From the NCBI GenBank assembly GCA_028023455.1, contig JAQFVV010012396.1, positions 6,052,085 to 6,116,084 on the forward strand: 64,000 nucleotides of DNA. Direction: 5' to 3'. Position 1 is the first letter of the stretch. Each line of letters starts with the position of its first letter. The DNA comes from Epiperipatus broadwayi (lineage: Eukaryota; Onychophora; Udeonychophora; Euonychophora; Peripatidae). Made by a program: the position numbers and the translations under genes. This document shows, in pieces, positions 24,245 to 34,330 of the stretch. Below the pieces are notes generated by a model. It was not told the DNA's origin. It was given only the letters and a program-made list of their open reading frames with translations, and made no database searches.

Positions 24245-25218
24245 CGGTTCCCGTTTACATCTCTAACGTTAATGTTAGCTTTCTGTATTTTAAACTGAGG
24301 GTGCTCTGTGGATATTTCCTTCCACTTTTTCATGGTTATTAAAGAAATTCCAGAGCCACTATCTATTTCCATTTGTACTCTTTTGTTACTTAACTTAATC
24401 TCTAGCATTAATTGAACCTGCTCATTTTTTAAGATATTTCTTTTAATTACTGTTTTCCACTGTTTCTGATCTTTACCATAATCAGGTTTTTGTTTAGGTT
24501 TTTTGCACACTGCTGCTAAATGACCTTTGCCCCCACAGTTATAACATTTTTCGTTCCTCCATTTGCAGCTTTTAGACAAATGACCTACTTTTCCACAACA
24601 AAAACATTTTATTTCGAAACTTTTCCCTTCTTTAGTACAATCCTTATACTTTCTCTCTATTTTAAAAATATTATTCCTAGAGTTTTCCTCCGTTCTATTT
24701 GAAAAAGCTAAAGCTTGTTCTACCACTGATTCGTATACTATTCCCTTTTGAATAGCACTTTCATATGTTATCTGAGTTTCAATTAATAACAATTGACGCA
24801 ATTTATCGTCCTTCATTCCCCATAATAACTGATCAATAAGAATTTGTTCCATAAAGTCGCCATATTCGCAATTCTTTGCTAATTGGCGTAAAACAATATA
24901 TTCTTTAATTGATTCGAGTTTGTCTTGTTTGCGGTTCCTCAATTTTAACCTAGCTAAATACTTCGATGGTCTTGGGCTAATCTGTTAAGTCTTTGAACCA
25001 GCTCATCATAGTTACTACTATCTGTAACTTGACCATTATACAATTTGCTTACTATTTCAATAACCTTTCTACCTGACAAACATAATAACGCTGCTACTTT
25101 CCTGTCATTTTCAATAATATTATTTAACAAAATAATTTTGTAATTGAAGCACATAAAAGGGCCATTCGTGCGGATTATCTGTCCCAAATTCCGATATATT
25201 AGCTTTTCCTATCGACAT
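24235..25218 (-). pseudogene. gag: Gypsy gag and protease
   Basis: Gag packages the RNA and protease matures it. I place the start at the ATG on the minus strand ending at 25218, about 80 bp after the PBS. The frame is lost near 25113 and again near 24965, then runs open from 24942. Visible: a capsid-like region (KLESIKEYIVLRQLAKNCEY), two CCHC knuckles (CFCCGKVGHLSKSC and CYNCGGKGHLAAVC), and the retropepsin active site MEIDSGSGISLI with DSGS. The protease frame ends early at 24235 because of another one-base shift; the continuing sequence in the next frame is still protease/RT-linker-like. Confidence 0.88.
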
Positions 25219-25297
25219 TTTAATTCTTTAACAACTCACCGACTTCTGAATAACTGTTCGGTGTACTTCTTTCATAAAGCTTGAAAAACAGGTTTTC

Positions 25298-25311
25298 TCC
25301 TGACTGCGCCA
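25298..25311 (-). promoter_or_regulatory. tRNA primer-binding site
   Basis: Four bases inside the 5' LTR the minus strand reads TGGCGCAGTCAGG, the TGGCGC-type start typical of gypsy primer-binding sites (similar to the site assigned to tRNA-Ser in some insect elements). Confidence 0.75.
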
Positions 25312-25315
25312 AAAT

Positions 25316-25999
25316 TGTGATGTACTTGATATAATGTTACTTACGAGAAATAATCGAATACACCCAATTCAAGTAACTATTGCTCTCTTGCATGAAATTA
25401 AGATATCCCACTTAACAGATACAAGATTTTATTAGTATAAAAATTAACAAGCATTTATAAACAGGATTATCAGTAGTTTACTAGTGCCTGTAAGGCTTAC
25501 AAAAATAATAATAAGACAGGTATAGTCTGTATAATTACCCTAGGTCGGTCTTTATTACCTTCAGACCTGAATATCTGGTTCTCCTCCCATCGTTGGTCCT
25601 GTTCCGAAATTCACGCTACACATAAGTCTCTCAGAAAAACAGGACTGATGCTGACTTGACTTTTTCCCGCTAGATTGTATCTCTTTTTGTTCGATTTTTT
25701 ATTCCTTAACAATTTTATTCGCAAAAGTATTCTGGGATTATTTCTGAACTAATTAATTAAATTATTCTTTACATTTTTAATCCTTCATTTAATTAATTAT
25801 TTATTCGGATCTTCCATCTTATTTTACACCTTGCATTTTATAAAATATATATATGAAAAACCATTTGTAATTTTTAATTTTTGTTTTTATTAAATCAACT
25901 CGTTTACTTTCACATGTAATTATTTAACACTTTTAACTTCTGGAGTACACACAGTTTCACACGTATTTTTCTTAATATTAATCGTACTACAACATAACA
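25316..25999 (-). repeat. Gypsy 5' LTR (right copy)
   Basis: 684 bp, TG...CA; partner of 20747-21420. Length differences come from small insertions (TTAC, AAT, CTC). Element transcription should start within it, but no TATA box can be assigned with confidence in such AT-rich sequence. Confidence 0.93.
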
Positions 26000-26004
26000 A
26001 AATC

Positions 26005-26479
26005 ATAATCCCAAGTTGCAGTATTATTATTTTACCAGATGAAATTTATATAAGCTTATGTTTGTTTGATAATATAGGGATCGCTCCCAGATATAGCACA
26101 ACCAATTCTCGGTGTCCAAGTACAAAAAGCTCTTCAAAATAGCCCTTGCTGCCTTTATTAAACTTCTTCCCCAATGAAAGATAATTCTCTAACTCCCATT
26201 TATGAATATTTCTGTCTATATTTTGATTTCCAGTGAATTTTGACACTTAATTTTTGTGATAATTGATTTATTTATTTTGCCTGTCCCTGGAATTCAAAAC
26301 AGTTTTTTCAGCACCACTACAATTCAAAGGAATTTATCTTCTTTCTATCATTTTTGGCTACTATAATATATAATCTACTATCTAGCTAGAGCAATATAAT
26401 GCTTACTATTGATCCAAAAGATAAATAATTGATAAAAATAAAATTTATACATATATTCTGAATTTTACAGTTAGAAGTA
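26005..26479. other. Short AT-rich spacer
   Basis: Between the gypsy target duplication and the Tigger-like terminus. A minus-strand frame at 26046-26246 has no recognisable content. The last two bases are the TA flank of the next element. Confidence 0.4.
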
Positions 26480-26837
26480 CACCTGGGTCTCTTTTTGTAT
26501 GGATTTTTTTAATGCAATTTTGAAGTTATGCGATTCAAGTTTTTTCTTAATATCTTTTTATGCGGTTATATTTCACTTAAAATCAGTATTTCCCCATTTT
26601 ATATACACGCATTAAATTTTACATACTTTAAATGCCTGTTGGAAAATGGTTTGGCAATAAATTTAGATACCATAGAAGATTTAGAAAAAGATAATGAAAC
26701 AGAAGTCGAACCTATTTGTTTGGCAAAAAAATGATTCGAGAAAGTCTTTAGCTTTCTAATCAATTGGAAAATCATTTTCTTGTTAATGACATGAATTATG
26801 AACTAAATTCCAATGAAGCTAAATAGTTGTATGTATG
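26480..26837 (+). mobile_element. Tigger/pogo-like DNA transposon, left half (split copy)
   Basis: Starts with the terminus CACCTGGGTCTC after TA, matching the right terminus of the intact copy at 58017-59167 read on its minus strand. 26660-26837 aligns with the transposase-tail region of that copy (GATAATGAAACAGAAGT, GATTCGAGAAAGTCTT), with stops. It stops abruptly at GTTGTATGT, where PLE sequence begins. The other half is 30112-30643. Confidence 0.8.
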
Positions 26838-26844
26838 TGTACGT

Positions 26845-28412
26845 TTATATTTTCTTTTATACACATACATGGAGAAACTTTTAGACAGAAAAAAGTTACA
26901 AGTAAAAATATTTAAGAACTTTTAATTTCTACTTAAAAAAGAATATACAAAAATTAACAAAGCGTATGACACACTTGAATGAGAAGCTATAAAGATACAC
27001 AGAAATTATTACAAGCTAAGCGCTTTCGAGGCCTTTTGCCTCATATTCATAGCGGTACTGTGAGCTGCAGAACGAAGAAATAGGGCAAGGAAACAAAACA
27101 GTATGCAAAGCGTATGCAAATGAACTAGATAGTCCAACGTTTGGAGATGTCAAAGCAGGTATCTCGTCTATTGATGGAGTTATTATTGCCATTAATAAAA
27201 TATGCTTCTCTGATTTTCCGCTTGATGTCATTTTTCTCAATACAGACTATTTTAGGGCTGGAGGGTTCAAACAAATGTCCTGTCTTCTTGGAATGCTCTA
27301 AAAATGTTGATGAATTATCATTGTTTTTCATAGCTCTATTATATGTATATCTGTGTTGTGCTGTCCTGTTGATTATGCCTGCCTTGGTTTCTCCAAAATA
27401 AATGGCCCGGCAACCAGGTTGTGGGCAAGATATGCTGTAAACGACATGGGGAGTCTGAGAAGGTTCAATTTTGTCCTTAGAGTTATTGATTAGACGATTA
27501 GTGCATGGGGGTGTATGAAAGCTAATTTTAAATTTATTAGACAAAACCTTGATTAATTGATAGGAGATTTTAGGTATGTGGGGAAGAGTAATATATGGAA
27601 GTTTAATATTGTTTTTATTGTCAGTGATTTTCCTATAAAATTGTTTGATTTTATTGTTAATAGTGTTGAGTTTATAGCCTGCTTGTAGTAGGTCTTTGGT
27701 GTAAAGATGTATATTATTCTTTCTATCTGCCTCAAACTTGCACAGCTGCATATTTCTATATAAAAATGCTTGCAGGCCTGCCAATTTGTGAGAGCTTGGA
27801 GAGTTGGAGTGTGGGTGTATAAAGTCTCTGATTTCAAAGGGCTTTATTATCATTGAATAATTTATACCTCTCTCATTGCGTGTTAACCTAAGGTCAAGGT
27901 AATTTAGACTTTGGAATGCGTCTTCTGCTGTGGAATTGATAGTTAGATTAGTATTATGTGTTAACTCTTGTGTAATACTATTTATAGTGTGCTGGTTGGC
28001 TAAAATAAATATATCATCTACGTACCGCATGTATATAGTGTGAGGGCTGTCAGCTTGATATTTGGACACGATTAGTCTTTCGTAGTGATTAAGGAAAATG
28101 CTGGTTACGATTCCACTGAGGGGGAGGCCCATAGGCCAACCACTTTTCATATTGTACCAAACGTGCTCAAATGTTGTATATATATGTTTATCCATCCATG
28201 TTAAAAATGTAACGATGAAATTAATGCGTTCAGCTGACATCGTGTTGGTAAGTTCTTGTTGGATGATTTGAATAGATTGTTTTCTGTCCACCGATCCGTA
28301 TAATTCTTTGACGTCAAGGGTAGTCATATAGAAGTTGTTCTCGATCGTGGCATTTTTGATTTTTTCCACAACTTGAAAGGACGAATTAACAGAATAATTT
28401 CCAAAGCCCAAG
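26845..28412 (-). mobile_element. PLE copy 1, left arm of palindrome
   Basis: A 5'-truncated Penelope-like element on the minus strand: open frame 28438-27125, then a 3' region with the structured motif at 27015-27053. It is a near-identical inverted copy of 28440-30055; the two 3' regions diverge only beyond about 26956. The arms are separated by about 27 nt. Confidence 0.9.
27015..27053 (-). ncRNA. Hammerhead-shaped structured motif, PLE copy 1
   Basis: About 70 nt after the PLE stop. Same sequence as 29802-29840: stem GAGGC/GCCTC, then GAAA, then self-complementary AGCGCT, closed by GCT/AGC. The strand that would be CUGANGA in a hammerhead is AUGAAUAU. Confidence 0.55.
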
Positions 28413-28438
28413 CTGTCTATTAATAGTTGATTAACCAT
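27125..28438 (-). CDS. PLE reverse transcriptase + GIY-YIG endonuclease, 5'-truncated (copy 1)
   Basis: 437 open codons with no internal stop. RT motif A is LDVKELYGSV (residues 41-50), motif B SGWPMGLPLSG (99-109), active site YVDD (139-142), followed by LNYLDLRL. The GIY-YIG nuclease begins near 332 (VVYSISC) with IYFGETKAG (346-354), R and H residues after it, and ends near 437. Typical PLE proteins are roughly twice as long; the N-terminal region and the first RT motifs are missing, so the ATG at 28438 is probably an internal Met. It differs from copy 2 at only four aligned residues. Acts, if expressed, in target-primed reverse transcription. Confidence 0.88.
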   Translation of the reverse strand: MVNQLLIDSLGFGNYSVNSSFQVVEKIKNATIENNFYMTTLDVKELYGSVDRKQSIQIIQQELTNTMSAERINFIVTFLTWMDKHIYTTFEHVWYNMKSGWPMGLPLSGIVTSIFLNHYERLIVSKYQADSPHTIYMRYVDDIFILANQHTINSITQELTHNTNLTINSTAEDAFQSLNYLDLRLTRNERGINYSMIIKPFEIRDFIHPHSNSPSSHKLAGLQAFLYRNMQLCKFEADRKNNIHLYTKDLLQAGYKLNTINNKIKQFYRKITDNKNNIKLPYITLPHIPKISYQLIKVLSNKFKISFHTPPCTNRLINNSKDKIEPSQTPHVVYSISCPQPGCRAIYFGETKAGIINRTAQHRYTYNRAMKNNDNSSTFLEHSKKTGHLFEPSSPKIVCIEKNDIKRKIREAYFINGNNNSINRRDTCFDISKRWTI

Positions 28439-28439
28439 T
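28413..28439. other. Palindrome centre (spacer)
   Basis: About 27 nt between the arms. It is the extra 5' sequence kept only by copy 1 (codons for VNQLLIDS), joined directly to the truncated 5' end of copy 2. This is the junction at which the inverted duplication formed. Confidence 0.85.
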
Positions 28440-28443
28440 TAGC

Positions 28444-29730
28444 TTGGGCTTTGGAAATTATTCTGTTAATTCGTCCTTTCAAGTTGTGGAAAAAATCAAA
28501 AAAGCCACGATCGAGAACAACTTCTATATGACTACCCTTGACGTCAAAGAATTATACGGATCGGTGGACAGAAAACAATCTATTCAAATCATCCAACAAG
28601 AACTTACCAACACGATGTCAGCTGAACGCATTAATTTCATCATTACATTTTTAACATGGATGGATAAACATATATATACAACATTTGAGCACGTTTGGTA
28701 CAATATGAAAAGTGGTTGGCCTATGGGCCTCCCCCTCAGTGGAATCGTAACCAGCATTTTCCTTAATCACTATGAAAGACTAATCGTGTCCAAATATCAA
28801 GCTGACAGCCCTCACACTATATACATGCGGTACGTAGATGATATATTTATTTTAGCCAACCAGCACACTATAAATAGTATTACACAAGAGTTAACACATA
28901 ATACTAATCTAACTATCAATTCCACAGCAGAAGACGCATTCCAAAGTCTAAATTACCTTGACCTTAGGTTAACACGCGATGAGAGAGGTATAAATTATTC
29001 AATGATAATAAAGCCCTTTGAAATCAGAGGCTTTATACACCCACACTCCAACTCTCCAAGCTCTCACAAATTGGCAGGCCTGCAAGCATTTTTATATAGA
29101 AATATGCAGCTGTGCAAGTTTGAGGCAGATAGAAAGAATAATATACATCTTTACACCAAAGACCTACTACAAGCAGGCTATAAACTCAACACTATTAACA
29201 ATAAAATCAAACAATTTTATAGGAAAATCACTGACAATAAAAACAATATTAAACTTCCATATATTACTCTTCCCCACATACCTAAAATCTCCTATCAATT
29301 AATCAAGGTTTTGTCTAATAAATTTAAAATTAGCTTTCATACACCCCCATGCACTAATCGTCTAATCAATAACTCTAAGGACAAAATTGAACCTTCTCAG
29401 ACTCCCCATGTCGTTTACAGCATATCTTGCCCACAACCTGGTTGCCGGGCCATTTATTTTGGAGAAACCAAGGCAGGCATAATCAACAGGACAGCACAAC
29501 ACAGATATACATATAATAGAGCTATGAAAAACAATGATAATTCATCAACATTTTTAGAGCATTCCAAGAAGACAGGACATTTGTTTGAACCCTCCAGCCC
29601 TAAAATAGTCTGTATTGAGAAAAATGACATCAAGCGGAAAATCAGAGAAGCATATTTTATTAATGGCAATAATAACTCCATCAATAGACGAGATACCTGC
29701 TTTGACATCTCCAAACGTTGGACTATCTAG
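28444..29730 (+). CDS. PLE reverse transcriptase + GIY-YIG endonuclease, 5'-truncated (copy 2)
   Basis: 428 open codons, same domains as copy 1 shifted by nine residues: motif A LDVKELYGSV, SGWPMGLPLSG, YVDD, then GIY-YIG. There is no ATG at the 5' end; the frame opens at a TTG right at the truncation point, so initiation is unclear. Four residues differ from copy 1 (for example IKK versus IKN, and RGF versus RDF). Two open frames of this length in such AT-rich DNA indicate very recent insertion or arm-to-arm gene conversion. Confidence 0.88.
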   Translation: MGFGNYSVNSSFQVVEKIKKATIENNFYMTTLDVKELYGSVDRKQSIQIIQQELTNTMSAERINFIITFLTWMDKHIYTTFEHVWYNMKSGWPMGLPLSGIVTSIFLNHYERLIVSKYQADSPHTIYMRYVDDIFILANQHTINSITQELTHNTNLTINSTAEDAFQSLNYLDLRLTRDERGINYSMIIKPFEIRGFIHPHSNSPSSHKLAGLQAFLYRNMQLCKFEADRKNNIHLYTKDLLQAGYKLNTINNKIKQFYRKITDNKNNIKLPYITLPHIPKISYQLIKVLSNKFKISFHTPPCTNRLINNSKDKIEPSQTPHVVYSISCPQPGCRAIYFGETKAGIINRTAQHRYTYNRAMKNNDNSSTFLEHSKKTGHLFEPSSPKIVCIEKNDIKRKIREAYFINGNNNSINRRDTCFDISKRWTI

Positions 29731-29801
29731 TTCATTTGCATACGCTTTGCATACTGTTTTGTTTCCTTGCCCTATTTCTTCGTTCTGCAGCTCACAGTAC
29801 C

Positions 29802-29840
29802 GCTATGAATATGAGGCAAAAGGCCTCGAAAGCGCTTAGC
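29802..29840 (+). ncRNA. Hammerhead-shaped structured motif, PLE copy 2
   Basis: Inner stem GAGGC (29813-29817) with GCCTC (29823-29827), GAAA (29828-29831), palindrome AGCGCT (29831-29836), one free base, then AGC (29838-29840) pairing with GCT (29802-29804). CACAG (29793-29797) and CTGTG (29853-29857) can extend the outer stem. The order matches a type I hammerhead with a minimal stem III, but the junction strand ATGAATAT is not the canonical box. Activity unknown. Confidence 0.55.
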
Positions 29841-30111
29841 TTGTAATAATTTCTGTGTATCTTTATAGCTTCTCATTCAAGTGTGTCATACGCTTTGTTA
29901 ATTTTTGTATATTAAATTATCGAATGAGAAGTCTTAAAATCTTTAATATTTTAAAAAGAATGTATTTTTAAAAGTTTTTAAATATTTTTACTTGTAACTT
30001 TTTTCTGTCTAAAAGTTTCTACATGTATATATGTGTATAAAAGAAAATTTAACCGTTAGTCATTATTAAAACATTCGTGGAAGTGCATTCTCTAACAGCT
30101 AGACATAGCAA

Positions 30112-30643
30112 TCTGGATATCGTGAGCTTCATAAACAATTAGTAAAATCATCATCTCCAAGTTTAATTACTGATTACATTGTCAACAGAAAACCGTTAAC
30201 ACAGCATGAGACTAAGTTGGTGCTAATTGTATTTCCTTTTGTGACGAATCTGATGTCTTACTCATTCACAAATGAACCGCATATTGTCAAATCGCAATAA
30301 TGATTAAAATATGTATAAAAAATGTAAAATAAATTACACATAAAAACATATTGTTTTGAATAAAATTAAATAGTTAATTAAAAAAGTAAAAAAAAGTTTG
30401 TCTTGTATCAATTTTTTTCAAATATTTGAAATTTTTTATTAGTCATACTTTATCCCCCCCCCTTTTTTTTTTATGCAAATTTTAAAGTAATTTTATGTTG
30501 TTGCCTTGGTTTTATGCAATTAATAAAAATTTTGGAACATATCCCACATTTTTCAAGATAAGTTAAGTCTATTTTTGTGTGATTTTTTTAAATGTGGGTT
30601 TTCTGTGGAACTTATCTGCTGCATAAAAAGAAACCCAGAGGTA
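30112..30643 (+). mobile_element. Tigger/pogo-like DNA transposon, right half (split copy)
   Basis: Resumes at CTGGATATCGTGAGC, exactly where the left half stopped, and aligns through the transposase tail and 3' region to the terminus (AAACCCAGAGGTA, then TA). The comparison copy is 58017-58540 on the opposite strand. Between the halves sits the 3.2-kb PLE palindrome. Confidence 0.8.
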
Positions 30644-30645
30644 TA

Positions 30646-31330
30646 TATTAAATAAAGTAAATATAAGCAGTGATGCAAATTTATATATTAAATGAAATTC
30701 TAAAAATAAAATCTTTCACAGTAGCAAGTGTATCTATCAAGTAAACACAGACATGATGAACCAAAAAGCAGTACATTTAGAAAATAGAAATATATTTTAG
30801 AAATGTTCATAAATGAATATATATATTTTATTGAAATTGAAATTATAAATTTTATACTTTTTGAAATTTCATTTATTAGATTTTCTATGATTTTTTTTTA
30901 ATGTAATCTTTATTTTATTTTTTATTTTAGAGAATAAATTGCTAAATATATTATTTTCTTGATTTTCTTTAAGTTATATTTGTAGCCATAAATTCTAAAA
31001 TAAATGCAAATTTTATTTTTTATCAATTAATTATTTTTTGAGTTATTCATAAACATTATGAAAGCTTAACTAGTGAGTAGACTATACTGTAACGAGCCCA
31101 CATACATTTTAATTCCTTGCTAATATAACATATATTACATTTTAACTACTTTGTCAGGATGGCTGTTTAGTCACCATTTACCTGCAGATAATTATTTTAA
31201 TATTATCTATCATTAAAAAAATAAGTGGTTTGGATTATTTTATTCTCGCAACAATATCTGATTAAGAAATAAATTTTGAGTTATCCAAACATCTATTTGA
31301 TCTATTTAATAACTATAAATACTAATGTAA
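30646..31330. other. AT-rich DNA, no recognised gene
   Basis: Nothing recognisable. Confidence 0.45.
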
Positions 31331-31910
31331 GACAGGCTCAAATGCATCTTGAAATTTTTATAATAGTCTAGCAATATATTTATTTTGCCGATAGAGGGAC
31401 CTCTTGAACCACGACACAAGATAGTGACTTTTCACTTATATAGGCCAATCTGAAGTATCTTGATTTGGGAGTGTGTGAAGCTGCTGTTCTCTCCACTGTT
31501 TAAGTCCACTATTTCCTTTACAAATTAACCTTCGCAAAATCTTGCAATTTACAGCAAGTTAATATTACGATCTTTATACTTCCTATGTGCTTAATAAATA
31601 ATTACAACTTTACAATAGTTTATATATTTCTAGTATAAAGATCGTAATATTAACTCGTAAATAGCATGATTTCACGAAGGTTAATTTGTAAAGGAAATAG
31701 TGGACAGAACAACAGCTTCACGCTCCCAAATCAAGAAACTTCAGATTGGCCTATATAAGTGGAAATTTAGGTTAAAGATAAGAAGACTGCTCTTTTCTTT
31801 ATAAAAGTCGCTGTCTTGTGTCATAGTTTGAGAGGTCCTTCTATTGGCAAAATAAAGATATCGCATGACTATTATAAAAATTTCAAGGCACATTTGATAC
31901 AGGTTATAGC
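31331..31910. repeat. Foldback element, arms about 250-280 bp
   Basis: 31333-31582 and 31632-31910 are inverted copies with moderate divergence; anchors are GTTAATATTACGATCTTTATAC near the centre and CTTGAAATTTTTATA near the ends. The 50-nt spacer is A/T-rich. No coding content. Could be a non-autonomous foldback transposon or inverted PLE terminal repeats. Confidence 0.85.
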
Positions 31911-33827
31911 CTGCCGTAAAAGTATAGATACTATTATGGAGAGAAAAGATTTTAATCAAACAATCCAATCAGTTTGTTATATTTCCCCGACAATATCAGC
32001 TACTTCTCCCCAACTCATATTTACCCAGTATATTTATGAATGTTGGACTTAGTTGATCCGAAGCGCCAATCTCACTGTCAAAAGTAAGAATTATACTGAG
32101 GACCGCTGACAATATTTTCTCGTTGGGTGGGTGGTAACTACACCAATGGAGATATGTTAATATTAGAGCGTACATTTACTCGCATGGTCACACATATATA
32201 TTAATAAGGTAATGGATAAGGTATGGCGCTCAATTAGATGAAAAGATATATATATTCATTACTCTCATGAGACTACATATATAATATCTTAAATAGTTAA
32301 TGGCTATCATAAAATAATTATTAAAGTTAAATATACTTTTGCAGAAAAAAGACAAATACAATATACATGTATGCACTATATTATACAAGATTACATTTTA
32401 ATGACAATACAATATTTACCTTAGTTCCCGGTAACTTATGTTACTAGAATATATAAGTAAGCTTTCTTTAAGAATGGCCATCTAAATTGTTTGGATAATG
32501 TCTTTATTTCCAGCTTTCTGTAGAATCCGTCGGCAAAGCATTTTTCTTTTTTTTTCTCTCTTGCGGGAAGTTTTGGTCGGATGCGGATTACTAGAAGTAG
32601 ATGGACATGATCAATAGCACGGTTCCATACGTGGGTGGTGGGGCAAAAGCAAGCATGTTTACGACCTTTTTATCCCATAATCTGGGGCAAAAGCCAAGTA
32701 CATTTACGATCTTTTTATTCCATAATCACCATCTTTATGTTACAATATTCATTCAGCTGTATTTCCGTTATATTTCCCAGTTTTAATTATAATGATCCGA
32801 TGAAATATCTATTAATAATTAGCAATTGTTTTAATTGCCAAAATAATTATTTATGCCAATGTTTCCCCCCTATGTGTAGAGAGAGAGTTTTCCTTTCTTG
32901 CTCCGGTACTAGTGGCTAATTATTTCTTTGTCCTTTTTTTTTTTTTTTTATATCAAAAAAAAAAATTTTTATTTGCTAAACTTACGTAAAATCTCCAGTT
33001 ATTTGTTAATTGCTTGGGAATTTTACTTGGGGATCCAATTCTAATAGCAAAAATATGTGCGATTCCTATCTCACTTAATTTCTATTCTTTTGTTACCTTT
33101 TTATTTGACAAAAGAAACCTTTTAACATGTTCAAATTAAAAGCAATTTTTTTGGAATTTGGAAATTAAAAGTCACAAAACAAACAACAAATATTAAAAAC
33201 ACAAAACAAAAATAGATATTTCTACTCAGACATGTAGATTATTTTACATATATAAACATCTTTTGATAGCAAATCTATCTTTTTCCAAAAGGAGAGAAAA
33301 AAACAAAGTAAAGTTATAATTATCATTTTTAATTTTCTCTCACATTTTACATAATATAAAATCAAAATATATACATACATTTTTTTATTGCATATTTGAC
33401 CATTTAACAATTTTATATATGCACATCTCATGAAAAATATAGTGAATAATAACTCACATGGTAGAATGTTTACTTCTGATAAGACTTCTTCAAGAAGTAT
33501 ATACATCAGTATGTTTGCAGGTAGTGTGTGAATATCTAAAATTTTCTCTTGTGACAAGGTTTGAACTCGGTTCCTGTTACAATTATATACTAATATTTTA
33601 ATAATTTTCACTTTTATCTTTAATGAAACAGCTGTCTTTCAGGGTTACTGATTAAGAGATTCTTTATTTATCATTATTCAATGCTGCATTTCTCTATGCA
33701 AATACATATGTATCATATATGATATTATATACATGGTTTTTCCATATTCATGGCATTTGATTCCATGCAATTGTTACTAGAATAACTCTTGTGTACTGAG
33801 TCTAACATACTGATAAAAATATGTTTT
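31911..33827. other. AT-rich DNA with a short tandem repeat
   Basis: Contains a two-copy tandem repeat at 32640-32727 (GGGGCAAAAGC ... TTTACGA ... CATAAT, about 44-bp unit). A minus-strand frame at 33222-33611 (129 codons, Ile/Leu-rich) has no recognisable domain and probably reflects composition. Confidence 0.45.
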
Positions 33828-34330
33828 AGTAAGCATTTTTATTTTTATAGCGCTATGTTTTATAAATTGTAATACATTAAAGATCACCCTTTTCAAGCTA
33901 TTGTGCATGCACTTTTTACGAGTGTTAATAATAAATGAATACTTTCATTCCCAACACAATAGCTTGAAAAGGCTGATCTTTAATGTATTACAATTTATAA
34001 AACATAGCGCTATAAAAATAAAAATGCTTATTTACATATGTTTAAGTTTCATTTGAGAGTGACGTTTAGTAAATTCTAGATAATTTTGTCGTCATTCATT
34101 CAGACATCATAAACAGTAATTTAAAGTGAGTCGTCTATCCTCACGCTTTTACTTCCAGTACTTAAGATTTGCCCATATATAAGCATTTGGGTTGGAAAGA
34201 ATAAGTGGATTCATTTTATTCTTTCATAAATACTATATCTTCTGTTGGGAATGAAAGTATTCATTTATTATTAATACTCGTAAAAAGCACATGCGCAATA
34301 GCTTGAAAAGGCTGATCTTTAATGTTTTAA
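33828..34330. repeat. Foldback with a third, offset copy
   Basis: 33830-33904 and 33955-34030 are inverted copies (GTTTTATAAATTGTAATACA and complement). A further block, 34246-34325, is the reverse complement of 33880-33953, thus pairing with the inner arm and spacer. The three blocks could fold in alternative ways. Confidence 0.8.

Larger units (their letters stand above)
20747..25999 (-). mobile_element. Complete Ty3/gypsy LTR retrotransposon
   Basis: The element runs on the minus strand. Both LTRs begin TG and end CA, and a 5-bp target duplication AAATC flanks it (20742-20746 and 26000-26004). Internally, in coding order: primer-binding site, gag with two CCHC knuckles, protease, RT, RNase H, integrase, polypurine tract. 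The domain order RT-RH-IN is that of Ty3/gypsy. Frames are interrupted at four or more points, so it is not autonomous as sequenced. There is no envelope-like frame after integrase. Confidence 0.95.
28440..30055 (+). mobile_element. PLE copy 2, right arm of palindrome
   Basis: Inverted partner of copy 1. Begins AGCTTGGGCTTTGGAAATTA and runs outward. The match to copy 1 is nearly perfect to about 29912; after an inserted or replaced block it resumes (TACTTGTAACTTTTTTCTGT) to about 30055. Confidence 0.9.

Noticed and set aside
29454-29714. Minus-strand 86-codon frame, also present mirrored at 27141-27401
   Set aside because: Antisense of the GIY-YIG region of the PLE copies; it repeats only because the arms are identical.
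33222-33611. 129-codon minus-strand frame
   Set aside because: Hydrophobic, Ile/Leu-rich composition typical of chance frames in AT-rich DNA; no motif.
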